From NCBI RefSeq assembly GCF_000482805.1, contig NZ_KI519505.1, positions 96,100-121,099 on the forward strand: a stretch of DNA of 25,000 bases, given 5' to 3'. The first letter of the stretch is position 1. Each line of letters begins with the position of its first letter. The notes under the pieces were generated by a model. That model made no database searches, had not been told where the DNA came from, and worked only from the letters and a program-made list of their open reading frames with translations. Source of the DNA: Deinococcus murrayi DSM 11303. GTDB lineage: Bacteria > Deinococcota > Deinococci > Deinococcales > Deinococcaceae. Made by a program: the position numbers and the translations under genes. This document shows positions 15,507 to 24,825 of this stretch, in pieces.

Positions 15507-16892
15507 GTGCGCCGCGCCCTCGCCCTGCTCCTGCTGCTGCCCTCCCTGGGGGCGCTGTCGCGGGCGGGGGCACCGTCCGCCCCAGCCCCGACGCCGCCCG
15601 CCATCCACGTCACCCTGACCCGTCCGCCGGGCCTGAGCGCAGAGGTGCGGCGGGCGCTTGCGGGCTTGCCGCCCGGCGTGCGGCTGGGGTTGCTGGTCCG
15701 CGACCTGGAGACGGGCGAGGTGCTGGAAGCGCGGGAAGAGGGCCTCCCCCTGATTCCGGCGAGCACGGTCAAGCTGGTGACGGCGGCGGCGGTGCTGGCC
15801 GACCGGGGGGACGCGGGGTGGTGGAGCACCGAGCTGACGGTGCCCGCGAGCGAGGCGGGCCGGGCGCGGGTCACGCACCTCACCCTGCGGGGCGGGGGCG
15901 ACCCCACGCTGAGGGTCGCGGACGGCCCTGGCAGCTTGCGGGTGCTGGCGCGTCAGGCCTATGCCCGCGGCCTGCGTGAGGTCGGTGCGGTGCGCCTCGA
16001 CGAGACGCGGCTGGATGCGGCAGCCTGGCAAGACCCCCTGCTCGGCGTGCCCATGACCGCCCTGCGCCTCGCAGACTGGCACGCCGCGCCCCCCACGTCG
16101 GCGGCGCAGGCCCGCGCCTGGGCGGGGGCGGCCCTGATTCGGGAGCTGCGGCGGGCCGGGGTGCGGGTGCTCTCCGATGAGGTGGGTACGGCCCCGCGCT
16201 ACCTCCCCCCGGTCCCGCCCCCCCGCCGCGACGAGCGGGGCCGCCCGCTGCCGCCGGACCCCTTCCTTCCGCCCGCGCAGCGCCCCGAACAGGGGGTCGC
16301 CTCCGTGCGCAGCGGTCCGCCCTTCCGGGTGCTGGCGGAGGTGCTGCGGCCCAGCGATAACCTGGGGGCTGAAGAACTCCTCGCGACCCTTGCCCCCCCG
16401 CACGGCACCCGCGAGGGGGCGCTGGGGCGGGGTTGGGCGGCGCTGCGGCGGCTGGGGGTGGACACGGCGGGCGTGCACCTCGCGGACGGCAGCGGTCTGA
16501 GCCGAGAAAACCGCCTCACCGCACGGGCGCTCGTCGACCTGCTGGACCGGATGTACGACCTGCCCTACGTCCAGGGCGAGCCGCGGGCGGAGTTGCCGGG
16601 CCAGACCTACCGGGCGCGGCGCAATGCGTTTGCCGAGGCGCTGCCGCAAGCGGGGGTCGGGGGCGAGGTGACCGGGCGGGGGGGCACCCTCGCCGGGCGG
16701 CTGCGGGGCCTGGACGTGCGGGCCAAAACGGGCACCCTACCGGGGGTGTCGGCGCTCGCGGGGTACGTGACCGCTCGGAGCGGGCGGGGGCTGGGCTTCG
16801 CCCTGCTGATGAATGGGCCGCGGGACACGCCCATCCTGACCCTGCGGGCCGTGCAAGACGATGTGGTGCGGGCGGTGGCCGAGCGGTATTGA
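15507..16892 (+). CDS. dacB: D-alanyl-D-alanine carboxypeptidase/endopeptidase (PBP4, S13 family)
   Basis: This 461-aa penicillin-binding protein trims or cleaves peptidoglycan cross-links outside the cytoplasmic membrane. An N-terminal signal peptide is clear (RR, then a leucine-rich core, residues 4-17). The three active-site motifs are present in order: SxxK at S86-K89 (ASTVK), SxN at S283-N285 (SDN) and KTG at K407-G409. The long insertion between the first two motifs is typical of the S13/PBP4 family, and GGGDPTL and [12 protein letters not shown] are family-specific. The start is GTG at 15507, placed by the -10 box 7 nt upstream. It follows the reductase gene after 30 bp and converges on an aldehyde dehydrogenase gene with a 13-bp gap. 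Confidence 0.93.
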   Translation: MRRALALLLLLPSLGALSRAGAPSAPAPTPPAIHVTLTRPPGLSAEVRRALAGLPPGVRLGLLVRDLETGEVLEAREEGLPLIPASTVKLVTAAAVLADRGDAGWWSTELTVPASEAGRARVTHLTLRGGGDPTLRVADGPGSLRVLARQAYARGLREVGAVRLDETRLDAAAWQDPLLGVPMTALRLADWHAAPPTSAAQARAWAGAALIRELRRAGVRVLSDEVGTAPRYLPPVPPPRRDERGRPLPPDPFLPPAQRPEQGVASVRSGPPFRVLAEVLRPSDNLGAEELLATLAPPHGTREGALGRGWAALRRLGVDTAGVHLADGSGLSRENRLTARALVDLLDRMYDLPYVQGEPRAELPGQTYRARRNAFAEALPQAGVGGEVTGRGGTLAGRLRGLDVRAKTGTLPGVSALAGYVTARSGRGLGFALLMNGPRDTPILTLRAVQDDVVRAVAERY

Positions 16893-16905
16893 GGGGGCGT
16901 TTTCC

Positions 16906-18327
16906 TCAGACCGCTTCCAGCTTCCGCATCGCCCAGGCCACGAGGCGGGGCAGCGGGCGGCCATAGGGCGGGTAGAGAAAGCGCACGCCGCTGCGCCGCC
17001 CCTCGTGCAGCACGGCCCGTTCGTGGCTGAAGGTTCGGAAGCCGTATTCGCCGTGGTAGCGCCCCATCCCGCTGGGGCCGACACCCCCGAAGGGCAGGTG
17101 CGGATTGCTGAGGTGCACCACCGTGCCGTTGACGACCAGGCCGCCGCTCGTCGTCCCCCGCCGGACCTGCTCGGCCGCCGCCCGGTCTTCCGCAAAGACG
17201 TACAGCGCGAGGGGAGGGTCAAGCCGCCGCACGAGCGCGAGCGCCTCCCCGAAGTCGCGGTAGGTCAGCACGGGCAGCACCGGGCCAAACAGCTCTTCTC
17301 TCATCAGCGGCATCTCTGGGGTCACGCCCGTCACGACCGTGGGCGAGATGAAGCGCGAGGCGGGGTCAAACTCGCCGCCGAGGGCCACCCGCGCCCCCTG
17401 CGCCACGCTCTCCCGCGTGAGGCGCGAAAGCCGCTCGACGCTGCGGGCGTCCACCATGCGCCCGTAGTCGGTGCCCCGCCGCAGCCGCTCGCCCTCCCCA
17501 AAACGGCGGGCGATGACGGGCGCGAGCCGCTCTAGCAGGCTGTCACGCAGCACTTGCGGCACGAGCACGTAATCGGGCGCGACGCAGGTTTGCCCAGCAT
17601 TGAGCAGCTTGCCCCAGGCCAGCCGCTCGGCGGTGAGGTCGAGGTCGGCGCTCTCGTGAACGAGGGCCGGGCTTTTGCCCCCCAGCTCCAGCGTCACGCT
17701 CGTGAGGTGGGGCGCGGCGGCGGCCAGCACCTTTTTTCCGATGGCCCCGCTCCCGGTAAAAAAGATGTGGTCAAAGGGCAGCTCGGTCAGGGCCTGCGCC
17801 GCGTCCGCGTCGCCCTCGACGACCGCGACCAGCCGGGGGTCAAAGACGTCTTCCAGCAGCCGCCGCAGGGCGCGGGCGGTGGCGGGGGCTTTCTCGCTGG
17901 GCTTGAGGATGGCCGTGTTGCCCGCCGCGAGGCTGGCGACGAGGGGCACCAGGGCGAGATTCACCGGGTAGTTCCACGCGCTCAGAATCAGGGTGACCCC
18001 GCGGGCCTGAACCTCGACCTCGCTGCGGGTGCCCAGCAGCGGCGCGGGGGTGCGGACCCGGCGGGGGGCCATCCAGCGTGGCAGGTGCCGCACCGCGTGC
18101 CGCAGTTCTTCCATGGTGGGGTGCAGCTCGGTGATTTCCGCTTCGGCGCGGCTTTTGCCGAGGTCGAGCGCGAGCGCCTCGGCCAGCGCGGTCCGGTGGC
18201 GCTGAATGCCGGCCCCCAGCCGCCGCAGCAGCTCCCGGCGCTCTGCTGCGGTGGTCTGTGCGGTGCGCCAGCGGTGACGGCGCTGAAGCTCAAAGAGAGC
18301 CTGAAGGTCGTTGGTGGGCTGTGACAT
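16906..18327 (-). CDS. Aldehyde dehydrogenase (class 3 / fatty aldehyde type)
   Basis: This 473-aa NAD(P)-dependent enzyme oxidises aldehydes to acids. SAWNYPVNL (N119), FTGS (190-193), LELGGKSP (E214) and NAGQTCVAPDY (catalytic C248) are all present. The compact length, the APDY sequence after the cysteine and the C-terminal region (LPFGGVGPSGMGRYHGEYGF and beyond) place it in the class 3 / long-chain aldehyde group rather than the ~500-aa class 1/2 enzymes. GGGAGG lies 6 nt before the ATG at 18327. It is transcribed alone, convergent with the PBP4-type gene. The substrate is probably a medium- or long-chain or aromatic aldehyde; this is by family only. Beta-oxidation genes are nearby but on the opposite strand. 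Confidence 0.9.
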   Translation of the reverse strand: MSQPTNDLQALFELQRRHRWRTAQTTAAERRELLRRLGAGIQRHRTALAEALALDLGKSRAEAEITELHPTMEELRHAVRHLPRWMAPRRVRTPAPLLGTRSEVEVQARGVTLILSAWNYPVNLALVPLVASLAAGNTAILKPSEKAPATARALRRLLEDVFDPRLVAVVEGDADAAQALTELPFDHIFFTGSGAIGKKVLAAAAPHLTSVTLELGGKSPALVHESADLDLTAERLAWGKLLNAGQTCVAPDYVLVPQVLRDSLLERLAPVIARRFGEGERLRRGTDYGRMVDARSVERLSRLTRESVAQGARVALGGEFDPASRFISPTVVTGVTPEMPLMREELFGPVLPVLTYRDFGEALALVRRLDPPLALYVFAEDRAAAEQVRRGTTSGGLVVNGTVVHLSNPHLPFGGVGPSGMGRYHGEYGFRTFSHERAVLHEGRRSGVRFLYPPYGRPLPRLVAWAMRKLEAV

Positions 18328-18443
18328 GGCATCCCTCCCGAAGGGGCGACAGGAAATCCCGGCACTGAAGTTGGACCGGGTTCAGCCTAAAGCATGGGCG
18401 GGGAAGAGAGGGGGAGGGAGACGCTTTCCCTTGGCCGCCCCTT

Positions 18444-18469
18444 CAGAGTGTGGCCCATCCAACACTCTG
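18444..18469. promoter_or_regulatory. Inverted repeat upstream of the lipoprotein gene
   Basis: CAGAGTGT (18444-18451) and ACACTCTG (18462-18469) form a perfect 8-bp inverted repeat that can extend by GG/CC with one bulged A. It lies 63 bp before the lipoprotein ATG in a 205-bp divergent gap with no other gene. It could be an operator or a leader hairpin; the sequence does not decide. Confidence 0.35.
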
Positions 18470-18532
18470 GCGAGGGGGGGCAGCCTCACCCTAGAGCTTG
18501 TTCGCCCCCCCTTCTCGCTTTGGAGGTTTGCC

Positions 18533-18982
18533 ATGAAGACGCGCTTCTTGCTGGCTCTGTCCCTGCCGTTCGCCCTCGCCTCCTGCACGACCACGATGCT
18601 TCCGGGCAGCCCCTACTCGCTGGGCAAGCAGCCCGCTGCCGATGCCAAGGGCCTCAACCCCAGCGGGACCGTCCGGGCCAGCGTGTCGGGCGACCTGGTG
18701 ATGACCGAGGCGCGGGTGATGGGCCTCGCACCCAACCAGAATTACGTGGCGCACTACCACCTTCAGGGCACGGCGAGCACCACCCCCTGCGCCAGCAACG
18801 GCGCTCCCATCATGAGCAGCACGATGGTCGGCCGTTCCGACGCGAGCGGCATGCTGACCCTCTCCAGGAGCGTGCCCCGTGCCGACGTGATGAACGCGAC
18901 CTACTTCAACATTCACACGGCTGACGCTTCGGGTGCCCCCGCTGACCCCGGCGTTGCCTGCACCTCGGTGAGCATGCGCTAG
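18533..18982 (+). CDS. Secreted lipoprotein, possibly CHRD/SodC-like fold
   Basis: This 149-aa protein begins with a lipoprotein signal peptide: a lysine/arginine start, a leucine-rich core and the lipobox LASC with C18 as the lipid-modified residue. The mature part has no catalytic motif I can name, but the run VMGLAPNQNYVAHYHLQG, a Cys pair (TTPCASN and GVACTSV) and YFNIHTADASG recall small beta-sandwich proteins such as CHRD-domain or copper/zinc superoxide dismutase-like proteins. That is a resemblance, not an assignment: the full metal-ligand set of SodC is not evident. TGGAGG lies 6 nt before the ATG. The gene stands alone with a strong hairpin after its stop. It is expected to be anchored in the cell envelope. 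Confidence 0.78.
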   Translation: MKTRFLLALSLPFALASCTTTMLPGSPYSLGKQPAADAKGLNPSGTVRASVSGDLVMTEARVMGLAPNQNYVAHYHLQGTASTTPCASNGAPIMSSTMVGRSDASGMLTLSRSVPRADVMNATYFNIHTADASGAPADPGVACTSVSMR

Positions 18983-18987
18983 TGGGG

Positions 18988-19023
18988 CGTGCCCCCCGAC
19001 CCTCGCCGCGTTCGGGGGGCACG
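18988..19023 (+). terminator. Terminator hairpin after the lipoprotein gene
   Basis: CGTGCCCCCCGA (18988-18999) pairs with TCGGGGGGCACG (19012-19023), a perfect 12-bp stem with a 12-nt loop. It starts 5 nt after the lipoprotein stop and lies just before the rsmD -10 box. There is no U-tract, as with the other hairpins in this window. Confidence 0.65.
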
Positions 19024-19028
19024 TGCGT

Positions 19029-19034
19029 TACCCT
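19029..19034 (+). promoter_or_regulatory. -10-like box of rsmD
   Basis: TACCCT ends 8 nt before the rsmD ATG, directly after the lipoprotein terminator. No ribosome-binding site is present, so a leaderless or near-leaderless mRNA is likely. Confidence 0.4.
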
Positions 19035-19042
19035 GCTCGCCG

Positions 19043-19606
19043 ATGAGTGTCCGCATTCTGGCTGGCAGCGCGAAGGGCCGTGTCCTCAAGGTGCCCGCGA
19101 GTGCTCGGCCCAGCGGGGCACGGGTCCGCAAGAGCCTCTTTGACCTGCTTGCCACCCGCGCCCCCTCCGGGCGTTTCCTCGACCTGCACGGCGGCAGCGG
19201 GGCGGTGGGGCTAGAGGCCGCCAGCCGGGGCTACGCGGCCACCCTGATTGAGCGAGACGCGGCGGCGGTGCGGGCCATCGAGGGCAACGCCCGCACCCTG
19301 GGCCTCCCGGTGCGGGTGCTGCGCGGCGACGCGGCGGCGCTGCTGGGACGCGTCGGCGAGTTCGACGTGGTCTTTAGCGACCCGCCCTACGCGCAGGACA
19401 TCCCCGCCCTGACCCGCCGCCTGCTCGCTTCGGGGGTGCTGGCCCCTGGCGGACTGCTCGTCTGCCAGCACCCCGTTCAGGTGGGACTGGGAGATACCCC
19501 TGGCTGGGAGCGCGAGGAACGGGTGTACGGCAGCAACGTCCTCACCCTGTACCGCCGGGAGGAACGGGCGGAGGCCGAGAACGCGGCCAAGACGGACTCC
19601 GTATAA
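19043..19606 (+). CDS. rsmD: 16S rRNA (guanine-N2)-methyltransferase RsmD
   Basis: This 187-aa AdoMet-dependent enzyme is of the RsmD family, which methylates G966 (E. coli numbering) of 16S rRNA in the small subunit. The start MSVRILAGSAKGRVLKVP and RPSGARVRKSLFDLL are family signatures. The AdoMet loop is DLHGGSG (47-53), where most relatives have DLFAGSG. The catalytic motif is DPPY (112-115). ATG 19043 was chosen because it lies just after the -10-like box; the longer reading frame runs through the terminator hairpin. It is followed 12 bp later by coaD, an arrangement conserved in many bacteria. Confidence 0.92.
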   Translation: MSVRILAGSAKGRVLKVPASARPSGARVRKSLFDLLATRAPSGRFLDLHGGSGAVGLEAASRGYAATLIERDAAAVRAIEGNARTLGLPVRVLRGDAAALLGRVGEFDVVFSDPPYAQDIPALTRRLLASGVLAPGGLLVCQHPVQVGLGDTPGWEREERVYGSNVLTLYRREERAEAENAAKTDSV

Positions 19607-20140
<534 letters not shown>

Positions 20141-20181
20141 CCCCAGCACAACCCCCCACGCGCCCGCTGGGGCCGTGGGGG
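20141..20181. terminator. Bidirectional terminator between coaD and metK
   Basis: Two alternative stems share this gap. CCCCAGC (20141-20147) pairs with GCTGGGG (20166-20172), and CCCCCACG (20153-20160) pairs with CGTGGGGG (20174-20181). The arms interleave. The block starts directly after the coaD stop and ends 16 bp before the metK stop on the other strand. Confidence 0.6.
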
Positions 20182-20197
20182 AGGGGAGGGGCCGCCG

Positions 20198-21421
<1,224 letters not shown>

Positions 21422-21426
21422 TCAGG

Positions 21427-21493
<67 letters not shown>

Positions 21494-21607
21494 GCAACCC
21501 CCACGGCGGGGGGCGGCACGGGGGCAGCCTACCCCAGGGGTGCCGGGACGGAAAAGGGCGCGGGACTCCGGTGGGTGTGGCGGGTTCCCGGCGGGGGAAC
21601 CCTCACC

Positions 21608-21622
21608 CCTGCCTGCGGCAGG
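21608..21622 (-). terminator. Small hairpin after the 21631-22110 gene
   Basis: CCTGCC-TGC-GGCAGG is a perfect 6-bp stem lying 8 nt beyond the stop of the minus-strand gene. There is no U-tract. It would separate that unit from metK. Confidence 0.35.
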
Positions 21623-21630
21623 AAGAGGGT

Positions 21631-22110
21631 CTACCGCGCCGCCCCCGGCAGCGCCGCCCCGATGCCCTGCGGCAACTCGCCCGCGAGCCGCTCCAGCGTG
21701 CGCTCTGCCGCTGCGCGCACCATTTTCTCAAAGGCGGCCCCGCCCCAGCCCTCGGCCTCCGGGAGCCGCAAGTGAGCGCGGAACTGGAAATCAAAGGCCA
21801 TCTCGCCTGCTGCGCTCACCCGCGCTTGCCCCGCGACCTCCACCCAGGCCCGCTCGCCCGTGACGGGCTGAGGCCGCAGCTCGGCCCCGTCCGGCGTGGG
21901 ATGCAGGGAGCTGACAAAGGGCAGGTCGACTTCCCCCAGCAGCGGCACGGGCACCACGAGTTCGCCCCGCACCCCCGCCGCGTCCGCCCGCAGGCCCCGC
22001 AAGAAGCGCACCCGCGAGAGGGACACGCCCGCGTCCCGCACGAAGGCGAAAGCAGCGTCCTCCCCGTCAGGATGGGTCAGGGCGAAGGCTTGCCGAGCTT
22101 CAAACAGCAC
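21631..22110 (-). CDS. Uncharacterised protein, DUF3809-like
   Basis: This 159-aa protein of unknown function has an alternating beta-rich middle (GELVVPVPLLGEVDLPFVSSL, AWVEVAGQARVSAAGEMAFDFQFRAHLRLP) and a C-terminal helix (EKMVRAAAERTLERLAGELPQGI). This recalls the START/polyketide-cyclase type of fold. It reads like the Deinococcus-restricted family I remember as DUF3809; that is from memory and would need a search. The start is GTG at 22110, supported by GGAG 6 nt upstream. It follows the 84-aa gene by 33 bp on the same strand and probably shares its leaderless transcript. No signal peptide or membrane segment is visible. Confidence 0.75.
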   Translation of the reverse strand: MLFEARQAFALTHPDGEDAAFAFVRDAGVSLSRVRFLRGLRADAAGVRGELVVPVPLLGEVDLPFVSSLHPTPDGAELRPQPVTGERAWVEVAGQARVSAAGEMAFDFQFRAHLRLPEAEGWGGAAFEKMVRAAAERTLERLAGELPQGIGAALPGAAR

Positions 22111-22143
22111 GTGCTCTCCAGCGGGGACAAGGGGAGCGCTCCT

Positions 22144-22398
22144 TCAATCCACCCACTCGATCACCACCCGATTCTCGCGCAGGGCCGCTTGCAGCTCGGC
22201 GTCGTTCGCGCCCCGCAGCCGGGGCAGGTGCGCGAAGCGGGGCGTGGCCGAGGCGTAACCCAGCCGCACGACGACCTCGTCACTGACCTCGTCCTTGCCG
22301 ACCCGCCACACGAGCTGCCCGCCCAGCGCGTCGAGCTGCCGCGACAGCTCTGGGGGCAGGGGCGCGGGGGTGGGGTCCGGGGAGGGGCCGCCAGTCAT
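22144..22398 (-). CDS. Uncharacterised small protein, DUF3248-like
   Basis: This 84-aa protein has a Pro-rich start (residues 4-16) followed by a compact domain: ELSRQLDALGGQLVWRVGKDEVSDEVVVRLGYASATPRF, then AELQAALRENRVVIEWVD. I think it belongs to a small Thermus/Deinococcus family (DUF3248), but this is from memory and unverified. The ATG at 22398 lies 6 nt after a near-consensus TACAAT box (22410 to 22405), so the mRNA is probably leaderless. It heads an operon with the DUF3809-like gene. Its promoter is back-to-back with that of the plus-strand gene at 22434. The function is unknown. Confidence 0.75.
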   Translation of the reverse strand: MTGGPSPDPTPAPLPPELSRQLDALGGQLVWRVGKDEVSDEVVVRLGYASATPRFAHLPRLRGANDAELQAALRENRVVIEWVD

Positions 22399-22404
22399 GC
22401 GGGC

Positions 22405-22426
22405 ATTGTACGCGGCGCGGTAGAAC
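22405..22426. promoter_or_regulatory. Back-to-back leaderless promoters
   Basis: TACAAT on the minus strand (22410 to 22405) and TAGAAC on the plus strand (22421-22426) lie 10 bp apart. Each ends 6-7 nt before an ATG, at 22398 (minus) and 22434 (plus). The two start codons are only 35 bp apart, so each promoter's upstream region lies inside the other gene. Confidence 0.5.
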
Positions 22427-22433
22427 GGGGGGC

Positions 22434-22703
22434 ATGTCCCCCCAGCCCCTCTCGTGGCGTGCTCTGGAAACCCGCGTTGGCCTCGATGCTCTGCCCGACT
22501 TTCACCGCGCCTTCCTGACCTGGCGCGGGGTGGCGGGGGCCGCCGGGATGCCCCTGCGCCGCGCACAGCAGCGGGTCGAGGCCGAACTCAACCGGCTGGT
22601 GCAAGCGGGGGCCGCCACCCGTGACGGCGACGACTGGCAGCTCGCGCGGGAGGCGCTGGCGGGCTTTGAGGCGGCGCGGCCCTACCTCTATGCAGAGGAC
22701 TGA
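22434..22703 (+). CDS. Uncharacterised small helical protein
   Basis: This 89-aa protein, probably mostly helical, contains a segment (GMPLRRAQQRVEAELNRLVQAGAATRDGDDWQLAREAL) that looks like a winged-helix tail: a helix pair, then a short hairpin ending in DDWQL. It might be a DNA-binding or partner-switch protein, but I do not recognise a family. The ATG lies 7 nt after TAGAAC, and the intervening G-run could also serve as a weak ribosome site. It is divergent from the DUF3248-like gene, and its last 16 bp overlap the end of the minus-strand gene 22688-22897. Composition and frame use fit a real gene. Confidence 0.65.
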   Translation: MSPQPLSWRALETRVGLDALPDFHRAFLTWRGVAGAAGMPLRRAQQRVEAELNRLVQAGAATRDGDDWQLAREALAGFEAARPYLYAED

Positions 22704-22897
22704 CCCGGCGCGACCTCCACCACCTCGGCCCGCCAGCCCGCCGTCCCCCACTCCTGCGCGGCGGCTCCCGCTTCGGCGGGGGGAGCAAAGACCCGGCGCT
22801 CGCCCGCGTCGTCCTCCAGCCAGCCCGGTTCGTCCAGCAGGGCGTCCTGACCGTGGGCGTCCTGGTGGACATAGTGCAGGCGAACGGCGTAGGGCAT
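22688..22897 (-). CDS. Small uncharacterised protein downstream of arginase
   Basis: This 69-aa protein (MPYAVRLHYVHQDAHGQDALLDEPGWLEDDAGERRVF and onward) has a beta-strand-like start, an acidic middle and a C-terminal strand (WRAEVVEVAPG). I do not recognise the family. It begins 10 bp after the arginase stop on the same strand and so is probably co-transcribed. A GTG at 22900 is an alternative start. A TAGCCT sequence that overlaps the arginase stop lies 7 nt before the ATG and could drive its own leaderless transcript. Its last 16 bp overlap the plus-strand gene tail to tail. Confidence 0.55.
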   Translation of the reverse strand: MPYAVRLHYVHQDAHGQDALLDEPGWLEDDAGERRVFAPPAEAGAAAQEWGTAGWRAEVVEVAPGQSSA

Positions 22898-22907
22898 CAC
22901 TTCCAGG

Positions 22908-23804
<897 letters not shown>

Positions 23805-23811
23805 GGTCCCC

Positions 23812-23817
23812 AGGCTA
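23812..23817 (-). promoter_or_regulatory. -10-like box of arginase
   Basis: On the minus strand TAGCCT ends 7 nt before the arginase ATG, with no Shine-Dalgarno between. The same hexamer at the same spacing precedes the small gene downstream of arginase (22910 to 22905). Confidence 0.4.
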
Positions 23818-23905
23818 AGGGCGGGGGCGGGGTATGCCTCAGGGCTGCAAGTTTATGCCGCCCGGTGCCCCCCACCCCCGCCGCGCTAAACTGCCCGCTA
23901 TTCCC

Positions 23906-24544
23906 GTGGCCGCATCCGTGTCTTCCCCTGCCCCTTCGCCCCGGCGCGTGCTGGTGCTGGCCGACATGGTGCATCCCTTCGTGTACCGCGAGGGCTTTGC
24001 GCGCTCGGCTCCGGCGGTCGACCTGGTGCTCGCGGCGGGCGACCTGCCGGGCTATTACCTGGAGTTTCTGGCGAGCGTCCTGACCGTGCCCATCCTGTAC
24101 GTCCACGGCAACCACGGCGACGAGTGGGTCGACGAGGGGGAAGGCCCGGTGCCCCCCCGCGGGGTCATTCCGGTGCATGGGCGGGTGGTCACGGCGGCGG
24201 GGCTGCGGGTGGCGGGCTGGGGCGGAGTGCCGCGCTACCGGCCCGGCGGCGAGGGCCAGTATTCGCCGTCGCAGGCCCGGCGGGGCCTGGGGTGGCTGGG
24301 CTGGCAGGCGCGGGGGGGCGTAGACGTGCTGCTCACGCACGCGCCGCCCCTCGGCCCCCACACGGGCAGCGACTACGCCCACCGGGGCTGCCCCGAAATC
24401 ACCCGCTTTATGGCCCGCCGCCGCCCCCGCCTCGTCGTCCACGGCCACGTTCACGAGTACGAGGGCCGCAAACCCGACTACGTGGACGAGGCCAGCGGTG
24501 CCCGCGTGGTGAACGCTTACGGGTATCGCCTCCTTGACCTGTGA
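23906..24544 (+). CDS. Calcineurin-like metallophosphoesterase
   Basis: This phosphoesterase of about 212 aa has the two-metal site spread over the chain: D20 and H23 (LADMVHP), D46 (AAGDLPG), N69 and H70 (HGNHGDE), H145 (LTHAPP) and H179-x-H181 (HGHVHEY). The first motif reads D-x-x-H, not the usual D-x-H. Substrates in this fold range from cyclic nucleotides to nucleic acids and phosphoproteins, so the function is open. The start is uncertain. GTG 23906 is preferred because a TAAACT box (23887-23892) lies 13 nt upstream; GTG 23918 is possible, and earlier ATGs overlap the promoter region. It is divergent from arginase and upstream of a structured RNA. Confidence 0.85.
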   Translation: MAASVSSPAPSPRRVLVLADMVHPFVYREGFARSAPAVDLVLAAGDLPGYYLEFLASVLTVPILYVHGNHGDEWVDEGEGPVPPRGVIPVHGRVVTAAGLRVAGWGGVPRYRPGGEGQYSPSQARRGLGWLGWQARGGVDVLLTHAPPLGPHTGSDYAHRGCPEITRFMARRRPRLVVHGHVHEYEGRKPDYVDEASGARVVNAYGYRLLDL

Positions 24545-24560
24545 GGCGGGGCGGTGAGAA

Positions 24561-24575
24561 GGCCCGCGATGGGCC
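24561..24575 (+). terminator. Hairpin after the phosphoesterase gene
   Basis: GGCCC-GCGAT-GGGCC forms a 5-bp stem 16 nt after the phosphoesterase stop, followed by ordinary sequence with a short TTT. It is a weak terminator candidate. It could instead belong to the leader of the RNA gene that follows. Confidence 0.35.
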
Positions 24576-24602
24576 GCGCTGGCACGCCATTTGTCTTAAG
24601 GG

Positions 24603-24759
24603 GCGGTGACCATTCGGCACATGCAGCCCTGACAAAAGGGCCGCATACTGACGCCTGGCTCTGCGAGGAGCCGGAGGGAGACGCCCACCTCTGAACAACG
24701 GGCGCGCGAGCGGGCCGGGGGTCGGCCCAAGGCTGGTTCGAGTCCAGTCACCCGCACCA
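24603..24759 (+). ncRNA. Structured RNA with tRNA-like T-arm and CCA end
   Basis: Five nested or consecutive helices fold this non-coding stretch: a closing helix GCGGTGAC (24603-24610) with GTCACCCGC (24747-24755, one bulged C); ATGCAGCCCT with AGGGCCGCAT (24621-24646); CTGGCTC with GAGCCGG (within 24655-24673); CGCCC with GGGCG (within 24682-24703); and GGGCCG with CGGCCC (24712-24728). Then comes a T-arm, GGCTGG-TTCGAGT-CCAGTC (24731-24749), whose 7-nt loop fits the tRNA T-loop consensus, and the end ACCA (24756-24759). The closing helix competes with the outermost T-stem pairs for 24747-24749. An intrinsic terminator follows 4 nt later. It has no anticodon arm of normal form and no GCGGGTG acceptor strand, so it is not a standard tRNA; the tmRNA hallmarks are also absent. 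A Y-RNA-like or other tRNA-mimic RNA is possible. The 5' end is unknown and may lie upstream of 24603. Confidence 0.55.
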
Positions 24760-24763
24760 CTCC

Positions 24764-24789
24764 AGGGAGAGTCCACCGCGGCTCTCCCT
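24764..24789 (+). terminator. Intrinsic terminator of the structured RNA
   Basis: AGGGAGAG (24764-24771) pairs perfectly with CTCTCCCT (24782-24789) around a 10-nt loop and is followed by the pyrimidine stretch TCTCCTTT. It is the most canonical terminator in the window. Confidence 0.75.
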
Positions 24790-24813
24790 TCTCCTTTGGC
24801 CTTCCCGGTGACC

Positions 24814-24819
24814 TACCAT
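24814..24819 (+). promoter_or_regulatory. -10-like box of the MazG-like gene
   Basis: TACCAT ends 6 nt before the GTG at 24826, immediately after the RNA terminator. It supports the GTG as the start of a leaderless transcript. Confidence 0.4.
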
Positions 24820-24825
24820 CGGCGG

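Noticed and set aside
24603..24759. tmRNA
   Set aside because: There is no GGTTTCGAC near the 5' end, no tag-coding frame, and the length is far short of the usual 350 nt.
24670..24759. An ordinary tRNA
   Set aside because: No 5' strand complementary to CACCCGC occurs at the right distance, and the loop before the T-arm (GGGGGTC) lacks U33 and a purine at 37.
24764..24795. Resemblance of the ACCGCGG terminator region to a T-box
   Set aside because: The TGGN part of the T-box motif is missing, no stem I with specifier is seen, and the downstream gene is not amino-acid related.
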